Assembly (NCBI GenBank): GCA_043820045.1 | Contig: JBDREF010000450.1 | Coordinates: 1 to 7,467, forward strand | DNA length: 7,467 bases | Direction of reading: 5' to 3' | Source of the DNA: JBDREF01 sp043820045 | GTDB lineage: Bacteria; Planctomycetota; Phycisphaerae; Sedimentisphaerales; Anaerobacaceae | In this document: piece by piece, positions 1 to 5,620 of the stretch | Layout: each line of letters begins with the position of its first letter | Numbering within the stretch: position 1 is the first letter of the stretch | Notes under the pieces: model-generated | What the model saw: the letters and a program-made list of their open reading frames with translations, nothing else | The model's database searches: none | What the model was told of the DNA's origin: nothing | Made by a program: the position numbers and the translations under genes

Positions 1-526
1 GTGTCCTGCGGAGCCTAATCTGCTGCTGGCTCCTGCCGACGGCCGGATAACCGATATTGAGACGATAGATGATGGCGGCTTTGTCGGCGGCCCCGTGCTG
101 CGTATCGGAATATTCCTGAGCATTTTCAACACCCATATCAACCGTGCTCCGTGCAGCGTGAGGGTCGAGTCAATCACCTACAAGAAGGGCAAATACCTGA
201 ACGCCATGAACCCGCAGTCGGGGCGCGTCAATGAGTCGAACGACCTGGGTCTGGTCCGGACCGAGAGCCCCAAAGACAGGCTGCTCGTCCGCCAGATCAG
301 CGGAGCGATAGCCCGGCGGATCGTCTGCGAGACGACGGTGGGCCGGGAAATGGCTGGCGGCGAGCAGTTCGGGATGATAAAATTCGGTTCCAGGACAGAA
401 CTTTATCTGCCCGTGCGAGAAAATGCAAAGTGCCTGGTGCAGATAGGCGATAAAGTAAAAGCGGGCCTGACGCCGTTAGTGGAATACGAAATTCGAGATA
501 GAGAAGATGCCGAAATCGAAGACTGA
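1..526 (+). CDS. psd: Phosphatidylserine decarboxylase, short pyruvoyl type (5' end outside window)
   Basis: This enzyme decarboxylates phosphatidylserine to phosphatidylethanolamine at the membrane, using a pyruvoyl group made by self-cleavage. The gene is open from base 2 in this frame, and 174 C-terminal residues are visible. The short form of the family is a little over 200 residues, so only the N-terminus is missing. Family blocks run in order: APADG near the left edge, then FLSIFNTHINRAP, ARRIV, and GMIKFGSRTELYLP near the C-terminus. The Gly-Ser pair of the FGS motif (bases 386-391) is the expected self-cleavage site: the Ser becomes the pyruvoyl group and the piece after it is the small alpha chain. 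FGS in place of the LGST of E. coli Psd marks the short archaeal/Gram-positive-like subtype. Its last 20 bases overlap pssA, which supplies its substrate. The motifs make the call firm; the start is outside the window. Confidence 0.95.
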   Translation, partial: CPAEPNLLLAPADGRITDIETIDDGGFVGGPVLRIGIFLSIFNTHINRAPCSVRVESITYKKGKYLNAMNPQSGRVNESNDLGLVRTESPKDRLLVRQISGAIARRIVCETTVGREMAGGEQFGMIKFGSRTELYLPVRENAKCLVQIGDKVKAGLTPLVEYEIRDREDAEIED

Positions 527-1472
527 GACTGCCGGTAGAAGCCTGCTGAGACGTGTAAGAAGGCAGAGGCTGAAATACATTGCGATCCTGCCGTCGTTGG
601 TAACCATCATCAACGGCGTGTGCGGCTTCGCTGCCATCATTCTCGCCAGCAAGGGAGCCGAACTCGGCGCCGGGCAAGGTTCCGGAGGGACGCCGACGCC
701 CTTCTTCATGTTCGGAGCGGCGAACTGCTTCGCAATGAGCGGTTACATGATTCTGGTGGCGATGGTTGCCGACATGATCGACGGCCGGCTCGCACGAAAA
801 GTCAAGAGCACCTCCAGCTTCGGTGGACAACTCGACAGCCTTTGCGATGTAATCAGCTTCGGTGTTGCGCCGGCGTTCCTGATGGTAAAAGTTTTGGAAT
901 CTGTCGGCGCCCATGAGACGTTTCTGCAGCGTTCCATATGGCTTGCCGCTGCTGCGTACATAAGCTGCGCAGCGATCCGACTGGCCAGGTTCAATGTGGA
1001 GAACGAGGAGGATGAGTCGGCTCATATGAGTTTCATGGGTCTGCCGACGCCGGCTGCGGCGGGGGTGATAGTCAGCCTGGTGATATTGCATCAGGAAGAA
1101 CTGCCGATGGTGAACGCGATTGTTTACTCGTTGCCCTTCCTGGCCCTTGGGACGGCGGTGCTAATGGTCAGCAGGATCCGATACCCGCACATTTTGAATC
1201 AGTATCTCAGGGGCAAGAAGCCGTTCGCGCACCTTATGAGGGTACTGTTGTTGCTGGCCCTTGTCTATTTGTTGAAGATACAGGCGGCCTTAGCGTTCAT
1301 TTTCTGCGGCTTTGCGGCGAGCAGCTTTGTCAAGTGGCTCTACTACAGAGTTCAGAAGTTGGCATTTCCCGCAATGTGGCGCCACAAAGTCATCCACAAC
1401 GAAGACGATCTCGTCCCAGCAATGCCGCATTCTGCCCTGACCGCCGCGGACGAAGCCCAAATTGACGATTAG
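507..1472 (+). CDS. pssA: CDP-diacylglycerol--serine O-phosphatidyltransferase
   Basis: This integral membrane enzyme joins serine to CDP-diacylglycerol, releasing CMP and giving phosphatidylserine, the substrate of the adjacent psd product. The 321-residue protein carries the complete CDP-alcohol phosphatidyltransferase signature D-x2-DG-x2-AR-x8-G-x3-D-x3-D at residues 89-114 (D89, D92, G93, A96, R97, G106, D110, D114), where the four Asp residues bind metal and catalyse transfer. The FMGLPTPAAAG block at 176-186 is typical of the bacterial PssA branch. Hydrophobic segments lie near 28-48, 66-88, 143-160, 180-196, 205-222 and 243-280. The N-terminus is very basic (RRVRRQR), as expected on the cytoplasmic side. 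A Gly/Pro-rich stretch of about 16 residues (50-65) separates the first two segments. The ATG lies inside the 3' end of psd, with only a weak purine-rich GAGAAG directly before it, so translational coupling to psd is likely. Confidence 0.95.
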   Translation: MPKSKTETAGRSLLRRVRRQRLKYIAILPSLVTIINGVCGFAAIILASKGAELGAGQGSGGTPTPFFMFGAANCFAMSGYMILVAMVADMIDGRLARKVKSTSSFGGQLDSLCDVISFGVAPAFLMVKVLESVGAHETFLQRSIWLAAAAYISCAAIRLARFNVENEEDESAHMSFMGLPTPAAAGVIVSLVILHQEELPMVNAIVYSLPFLALGTAVLMVSRIRYPHILNQYLRGKKPFAHLMRVLLLLALVYLLKIQAALAFIFCGFAASSFVKWLYYRVQKLAFPAMWRHKVIHNEDDLVPAMPHSALTAADEAQIDD

Positions 1473-1514
1473 GGCGGGGGCGTCGGCGGGCAGCCGCACG
1501 AGCCGCTCCTACTC
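1473..1514. other. Short convergent intergenic gap
   Basis: These 42 GC-rich bases lie between the stop codons of two convergent genes (pssA on + and the PilZ gene on -). A terminator would be expected here. The best hairpin I can find is only 4 bp (GCGG/CCGC around GCAG, near 1487-1498), with no T-run on either strand, so I do not call one. Confidence 0.5.
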
Positions 1515-2348
1515 TCAGACTCCGCTTAGGACCGGCTGCATGTCCTGCTGCTTCACGCCCGACTGGTTTATCTGATAGTATCGCTCCACGATCGCTATGA
1601 GCCGGGTCAGGACCTGCCGACCTTCGGTGCTTGCTTCCAGGCCGACAATCTGCAGGCCCAGAGAGACATTCTGGCCGTCTGCGGTGGGAAGAGCATTTCG
1701 AATCTGTGCGCTCAGCACCACGGGCGTTTCATAAGGCATTGGAGTGAAGCGCACGCCGACAAACTGGCCCTTCTTGAATTCGCCTTGCAGCGCCTCTTTC
1801 TGGCCTGGGAGTATGACCTGTGCACCCCCGGCGGAGATATCAATAAGTCTGCCATGGCAGCTATTTTGCAGCTCGTTGGCCGTATCCTGCATGTGGCTTT
1901 TCTGTTCGCGCTTGCCGCTTCGGTGCCACAACAGTACCTGTACCTTTAACGATTGCGGTACGTTGACGCGAAAATAGCTTCTCCTTTGCACCACTTCGAT
2001 CTTCTCCGGCACGGCAAGAACTATCGTTCCGCCGCTTTGCCTGTCTGCTCCCGCGTCAGTTGAAGGTTCAAGGCCCTGTACGGTCGTATCGAACACAAAC
2101 TTGCCGTATCCGTGTTTGAACGATATTCCGACCGGTTGATTGACCTGTATATTTATAGGACGTTGTTTTTTCTTCGGAGCGGTGCTCTCGACGCTCAGGC
2201 TGTCCCCGGCGAGCTTGGTCAACATTACCTTCGCGACGTGCCATTTGTTCTTGGACAAGTACGACATAATGGCCGGCACTTTTTGATCGATTGCTGTTTG
2301 CAGGATTTTTTCAGGTTCTACCCCGCGTGGTGTCATCACTTCGTTCAT
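1515..2348 (-). CDS. PilZ domain c-di-GMP-binding protein with YcgR-like N-terminal half
   Basis: Probable cytoplasmic c-di-GMP receptor. The 277-residue product has a beta-rich N-terminal half (about 10-115) resembling the YcgR-N type domain that precedes PilZ in flagellar-brake-like proteins, followed by a PilZ domain (about 118-262). Both PilZ binding motifs are present: RxxxR at R123-R127 (within QRRSYFR) and DxSxxG at D170, S172, G175 (DISAGGAQ). The gap between the two motifs is about 42 residues. This is wider than I recall for YcgR, because of a polar, charged insert around 141-166. I chose the ATG at 2348 because GGAGG sits 5 bases before it. The in-frame ATG at 2360 overlaps that same GGAGG and would have almost no spacer of its own. 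YcgR-like proteins act on flagella, but nothing nearby shows this one's target (motility, secretion or exopolysaccharide), so I give no gene symbol. Confidence 0.88.
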   Translation of the reverse strand: MNEVMTPRGVEPEKILQTAIDQKVPAIMSYLSKNKWHVAKVMLTKLAGDSLSVESTAPKKKQRPINIQVNQPVGISFKHGYGKFVFDTTVQGLEPSTDAGADRQSGGTIVLAVPEKIEVVQRRSYFRVNVPQSLKVQVLLWHRSGKREQKSHMQDTANELQNSCHGRLIDISAGGAQVILPGQKEALQGEFKKGQFVGVRFTPMPYETPVVLSAQIRNALPTADGQNVSLGLQIVGLEASTEGRQVLTRLIAIVERYYQINQSGVKQQDMQPVLSGV

Positions 2349-2353
2349 ATCAA

Positions 2354-2358
2354 CCTCC
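2354..2358 (-). promoter_or_regulatory. Ribosome binding site deciding the PilZ gene start
   Basis: On the - strand this reads GGAGG, followed by a 5-base spacer (TTGAT) and the ATG at 2348-2346. It favours the downstream of two in-frame ATGs. The upstream ATG (2360-2358) shares its last base with this motif. Confidence 0.8.
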
Positions 2359-2515
2359 ATTTCTCCAATTTCTGTACAAGGTCACTTTCTTAAGTCCCCG
2401 CAGGCCATTTATCGGCGTCAGAGTTGTTCCAACGGGACTCATTAAAAATATATGAATAATTCAGCCGCACACAAAACGCCTTCTGCGCTAAATTTTCAGA
2501 GTTTCTCGCCGATGA

Positions 2516-2543
2516 GCAAGCCGGAGCGGCAAGGACGGCTTGC
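2516..2543 (+). repeat. Perfect 8-bp inverted repeat (possible RNA hairpin) in the 5' region of the operon
   Basis: GCAAGCCG (2516-2523) and CGGCTTGC (2536-2543) are exact reverse complements around a 12-base loop GAGCGGCAAGGA. The loop holds an AAGGA Shine-Dalgarno-like core, and the 3' arm contains TTG at 2540-2542, which is in frame with the downstream gene. An A-run follows on the + strand. Read on the - strand there is no T-run after the stem, so it does not fit an intrinsic terminator in either direction. It could be a leader hairpin controlling translation of the next gene, a protein-binding site, or chance. Confidence 0.5.
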
Positions 2544-2578
2544 AAAAAACGCAGCTTCTCATTACTATTACTGCACGT

Positions 2579-3172
2579 ATGAACGACACTCATATAGGAG
2601 AAAAGCTCGGGGGCGATAAAATTGCTCTTCTGAGCCTTTTTGTCGTTGCCTTGTTAGTTGCCCGCTTCTTGGTTGCCTCAAGGTCCGCGATTTCGCTTTC
2701 GGAGCCGATCCAGTTGTCTCGTGCCGGTCTGGCGGTATCGATGCCGGCGGGAAACGGCTGGCGAAGCGAGAGCCAGTGGACTTACAGGGACGATGTTTTT
2801 ACTTTGAACAGTGTTTTTGTGATCGACCGCGGCAGACCGACGGCCGGGGCTCGTTGCCAATACCGCCTCACAGCTCAGCGGACTACACCTGAGCGGCGGT
2901 TTGAGCACCAGGCCTTCGAAGTCGGCGGCGCGGTAGTCGAAGCCGGCCAAATGCGCGCCGGTTCGGTTACCGTTGCTTGGGCCCGAATAGACAACCCGGA
3001 AATACCTTTAAGTGTGGTCTTGGGCACCGCCCGATTGCCCGACGACAGGCAGCTCGATATCGAAGTCTATCAGATTACCGGCGACACCGAGCTGGCCGGG
3101 CGGGTGTTCAAGCACATCATAGATAGCTTGCAGTTCATGGATAACCAGATTCCGAAACAGGACGTAATTTGA
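2579..3172 (+). CDS. Hypothetical membrane-anchored protein, first gene of the GH95 operon
   Basis: I do not recognise this 197-residue protein. A short polar N-terminus (1-14) is followed by one hydrophobic segment at about 15-34, which is an uncleaved anchor or signal sequence without a lipobox. A probably extracytoplasmic domain of about 160 residues follows. Its C-terminal part, with ELAGRVFKHIIDSLQF near 171-186, looks like the closing helix of a compact alpha/beta domain; there are no obvious catalytic motifs. The start is uncertain. The ATG at 2579 has no clear ribosome site, while an in-frame TTG at 2540 has AAGGA 4 bases upstream but lies in the arm of an inverted repeat, and would add 13 residues (210 in all). 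I prefer the ATG because the added stretch reads like leader sequence. It ends 12 bases before the first GH95 gene in the same direction, so co-transcription is likely. Its role in glycan use is only an inference from position. Confidence 0.72.
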   Translation: MNDTHIGEKLGGDKIALLSLFVVALLVARFLVASRSAISLSEPIQLSRAGLAVSMPAGNGWRSESQWTYRDDVFTLNSVFVIDRGRPTAGARCQYRLTAQRTTPERRFEHQAFEVGGAVVEAGQMRAGSVTVAWARIDNPEIPLSVVLGTARLPDDRQLDIEVYQITGDTELAGRVFKHIIDSLQFMDNQIPKQDVI

Positions 3173-3176
3173 AAGG
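3171..3176 (+). promoter_or_regulatory. Ribosome binding site for the first GH95 gene
   Basis: GAAAGG overlaps the stop codon of the preceding gene and lies 8 bases before the ATG at 3185. An in-frame GTG at 3179 has only a 2-base spacer, so this site favours the ATG. The overlap with the upstream stop suggests coupled translation. Confidence 0.6.
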
Positions 3177-3184
3177 CAGTGATT

Positions 3185-5608
3185 ATGCAATTTGCGCGCA
3201 AGGCCCTAAAGTCGACGGTGTTTGCCTTTTGTTTTCTCGGTATTAGCCTGGCGGTGTCAGGATGCACAGCATGGCGCGCGAACCATGCCGGCGACGGTCG
3301 TCTTGATACAGAGAATTGGAGCAGCCTGAAACTCTGGTACCGGCAGCCCGCAAAAGACTGGACTGAGGCGTTGCCGGTCGGAAACGGACGCCTGGGAACG
3401 ATGATCTTCGGCGGGACGGAACACGAAAGGCTGCAATTCAACGAGGACACTCTCTGGACGGGCCGGCCGCACGAATATCAGCACGAAGGAGCGGCAGAAT
3501 ATCTGCCGACCGTCCGCAAGCTGCTGTTTGAAGGCAAGCAACGCGAGGCCGAAGAACTGGCGATGGAGCAAATGATGAGTGTGCCGGTGCGGCAGGAGAA
3601 GTACCAGCCGTTCGGCGATTTACTTTTGGATTTTCCGGGTCATGGCGAAGCAGCCGATTATCGCCGGGAGCTGGACATCGACTCGGCCGTCTCAACGGTC
3701 CGTTACCGCATCGGCGATGCGACGTTCACCCGTGAGGTTTTTTCCAGTTTCCCGGACCAGGTTATCGTCGTCCGCCTGACCTGCAACAAGCCGGGACGAC
3801 TGACATTCACGGCAAAGCTGGACAGCCCGCATCCCGGCACGGAGACATTTCTCGTCGGCAAAAACCTGGCGCTCCGCGGCCAACTTCGCGAGTATGCAAA
3901 CGAGCGGACGAAAGAAGAACGGCCCAGCGTGCTGAAGTTCGAGGCCCGGCTGGGCTGGCAGGCTCAAGGGGGAAAAGTTGAAGTTTCCAAGGAAGGCCTG
4001 GATTTCAGGGGCGCCGATTCGGCGACACTGGTTCTGGCCGCTGCTACGAGCTTCAGGAATTTCAAGGACGTCAGCGCCGACCCGAAACAGCGCTGCGATG
4101 ATGCCATAGGATCGCTCCGCGCCAGGAGCTACGATGTATTGCGCAAAGAGCACGTGGACGATCACCGCCGGCTGTTCCGCAGGGCGGCGCTCGAATTAGG
4201 GACCGGCGAGGCGGTCGGGCAGCCCACCGACGAGCGAATAAAGAACTCTGCCGAGCAAAATGACCCTGAATTGATGGAGTTTTATTTTCAGTTCGGCCGT
4301 TATCTATTGATAGCAAGCTCCCGCCACGGTTGCCAACCTGCCAACCTGCAGGGCATCTGGAACGACAAGCTCGACCCGCCCTGGGATAGCAAATGGACCG
4401 TGAACATCAACACCGAGATGAACTACTGGCCTGTGGAAGTGACCAACCTCTCCGAATGTCACGAGCCCTTGTTCGATATGCTCGACGACGTGGCGCAGTC
4501 CGGCCGTAAGACCGCCCAGGCCCACTATGGCTGCCGCGGCTGGGTGCTCCACCACAATACCGACCTCTGGCGGGGAACCGCGCCTATTAACGCATCCAAC
4601 CACGGGATATGGGTCACGGGAGGCGCCTGGTTATGTCAGGACCTCTGGGAGCGCTATGCGTTCACCGGCGATAAGGAGTTTCTCAAAAAGCGGGCCTATC
4701 CTCTTATGAAAGGCGCGGCCACGTTCTTCGTCGATTTTCTCATCGAGGACCCGAAGACCGGCCGGCTTATAAGCACGCCCTCCAACTCGCCGGAGAACGG
4801 CGGACTTGTTGCCGGCCCGACGATGGACCACCAAATCATCCGTGACCTTTTCACCAACTGCATCGAGGCTTCCAAAGTCCTCGACGTGGATGAAGACTTT
4901 CGTCAAAAGCTTGTGGAGTTGCGAGGCCGCATAGCACCAAATCAGATCGGGCAATACGGCCAGCTCCAGGAGTGGCTTGAAGACAAGGACGACCCGAAGA
5001 ACCAGCACCGGCACGTCTCGCACCTGTTCGGCCTGCACCCGGGCAAGGAAATCACACGCAGGGGTACACCTGAACTTTTCGCCGCCGCACGCAAATCGCT
5101 GGAATTTCGCGGCGACGGCGGCACGGGCTGGTCCATGGCCTGGAAGGTCAATTTCTGGGCGCGGTTCGAGGATGGTGACCATGCGTACAAAATGCTCAGC
5201 AGCCTGCTGACCCCGCAGCGAATGTATCCCAATATGTTTGACGCCCATCCGCCATTCCAGATCGACGGCAACTTCGGCGGTACCGCCGGTATCGCGGAGA
5301 TGCTGCTGCAAAGTCACACTGGCGAACTCCATCTGCTGCCAGCCCTGCCTTCCGCCTGGCCGAGCGGCCATATCAAAGGCCTGGTGGCCCGAGGCGGCTT
5401 CGAGGTGGATATCGAGTGGAAAGACGGGCAGCTAAGCAGATGCGTGATTCGTTCCAGGCTTGGCAACAAGTGCACAGTCCGCTCAAGCGCGCCTCTCGCA
5501 GTGATATCCAAGGGCAAACCGGCTGAAGCTGTCAGACCTGAAGAGAACGTCGTGGAGTTTGAAACCACGCCCAATCAAACTTACATAGTCTCAGTTCCAC
5601 TTCTATGA
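3185..5608 (+). CDS. GH95 family alpha-L-fucosidase/alpha-L-galactosidase, exported lipoprotein (paralogue 1)
   Basis: Glycoside hydrolase of family 95, inverting enzymes that release terminal alpha-L-fucose or, in some members, alpha-L-galactose. The 807-residue product is full length. A lipoprotein signal has a basic start (R5, K6, K9), a hydrophobic core (11-24) and the lipobox VSGC with Cys27; residues after it (TAW) show no Asp at +2. Next come the N-terminal beta-sandwich domain (about 45-300) with LPVGNGRLG and NEDTLWTG, the (alpha/alpha)6 catalytic barrel (about 320-715), and a C-terminal beta domain. Catalytic elements, matched from memory to Bifidobacterium bifidum AfcA, are the NIN pair N407/N409 before MNYWP, general acid E537 in SPEN, and D694 in FQIDGNFG; all are present. 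Thr405 stands two residues before N407, where AfcA has His. The loop after SPEN is short: 5 residues to GP, against 14 in the next gene. It lies in an operon with a paralogue 12 bases downstream. The exact substrate is unknown. Confidence 0.93.
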   Translation: MQFARKALKSTVFAFCFLGISLAVSGCTAWRANHAGDGRLDTENWSSLKLWYRQPAKDWTEALPVGNGRLGTMIFGGTEHERLQFNEDTLWTGRPHEYQHEGAAEYLPTVRKLLFEGKQREAEELAMEQMMSVPVRQEKYQPFGDLLLDFPGHGEAADYRRELDIDSAVSTVRYRIGDATFTREVFSSFPDQVIVVRLTCNKPGRLTFTAKLDSPHPGTETFLVGKNLALRGQLREYANERTKEERPSVLKFEARLGWQAQGGKVEVSKEGLDFRGADSATLVLAAATSFRNFKDVSADPKQRCDDAIGSLRARSYDVLRKEHVDDHRRLFRRAALELGTGEAVGQPTDERIKNSAEQNDPELMEFYFQFGRYLLIASSRHGCQPANLQGIWNDKLDPPWDSKWTVNINTEMNYWPVEVTNLSECHEPLFDMLDDVAQSGRKTAQAHYGCRGWVLHHNTDLWRGTAPINASNHGIWVTGGAWLCQDLWERYAFTGDKEFLKKRAYPLMKGAATFFVDFLIEDPKTGRLISTPSNSPENGGLVAGPTMDHQIIRDLFTNCIEASKVLDVDEDFRQKLVELRGRIAPNQIGQYGQLQEWLEDKDDPKNQHRHVSHLFGLHPGKEITRRGTPELFAAARKSLEFRGDGGTGWSMAWKVNFWARFEDGDHAYKMLSSLLTPQRMYPNMFDAHPPFQIDGNFGGTAGIAEMLLQSHTGELHLLPALPSAWPSGHIKGLVARGGFEVDIEWKDGQLSRCVIRSRLGNKCTVRSSAPLAVISKGKPAEAVRPEENVVEFETTPNQTYIVSVPLL

Positions 5609-5614
5609 TGAGGG
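5609..5614 (+). promoter_or_regulatory. Ribosome binding site for the second GH95 gene
   Basis: TGAGGG, directly after the stop codon of the first GH95 gene, lies 6 bases before the ATG at 5621. Spacing and match are good and fix the start of the second gene. Confidence 0.7.
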
Positions 5615-5620
5615 CCTAAA

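Larger units (their letters stand above)
2349..2578. other. Divergent intergenic region with AT-rich block
   Basis: About 230 bases separate the divergent starts of the PilZ gene (-) and the small membrane protein gene (+), so promoters for both should lie here. The clearest AT-rich patch is 2441-2460 (ATTAAAAATATATGAATAAT), against GC-rich surroundings. On the + strand a TTGTTC at 2424-2429 stands 17 bases before AATATA at 2447-2452, a poor sigma-70-like match (3 of 6 in the -10). On the - strand TTGGAA (2427-2432 reversed) stands upstream of GATAAAT, with a spacer nearer 15 bases. Neither is strong enough to call as a defined promoter. A perfect inverted repeat lies at 2516-2543 and is listed separately. 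I see no convincing small gene or known riboswitch consensus. Confidence 0.5.

Noticed and set aside
297..1091. Long open frame on the - strand opposite psd and pssA (264 codons)
   Set aside because: The + strand frames here carry complete, ordered family motifs of Psd and PssA; the antisense translation is rich in Arg, Ser and His with no recognisable domain.
1473..1514. Bidirectional terminator between the convergent pssA and PilZ genes
   Set aside because: Only a 4-bp GC stem can be drawn and there is no T-run on either strand.
2461..2560. Possible c-di-GMP (GEMM-type) riboswitch, suggested by the nearby PilZ gene
   Set aside because: I compared the region with the GEMM consensus as I remember it (GCAAA... 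and GGGACGCAAAGCC-like core) and found no matching core; only a simple hairpin is visible. A covariance-model search would settle it.
2540..2578. TTG-initiated extension of the small membrane protein (13 extra residues)
   Set aside because: AAGGA is only 4 bases away and both it and the TTG are tied up in the inverted repeat; the ATG at 2579 gives a sensible membrane-anchor N-terminus. Not excluded, so noted in the gene entry.
2390..2593. Small - strand open frame in the divergent intergenic region (67 codons)
   Set aside because: No clear ribosome site or recognisable motif, it spans the AT-rich patch and the inverted repeat, and its 5' end runs into the start of the divergent gene.
3179..3184. 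GTG start two codons upstream for the first GH95 gene
   Set aside because: The GAAAGG ribosome site is 8 bases from the ATG at 3185 but only 2 from the GTG.
4631..5371. Long open frame on the - strand inside the first GH95 gene (246 codons)
   Set aside because: It lies wholly opposite the conserved catalytic barrel of GH95; the same kind of antisense frame recurs opposite the paralogue (6668-7420), as expected from shared codon bias of the coding strand.
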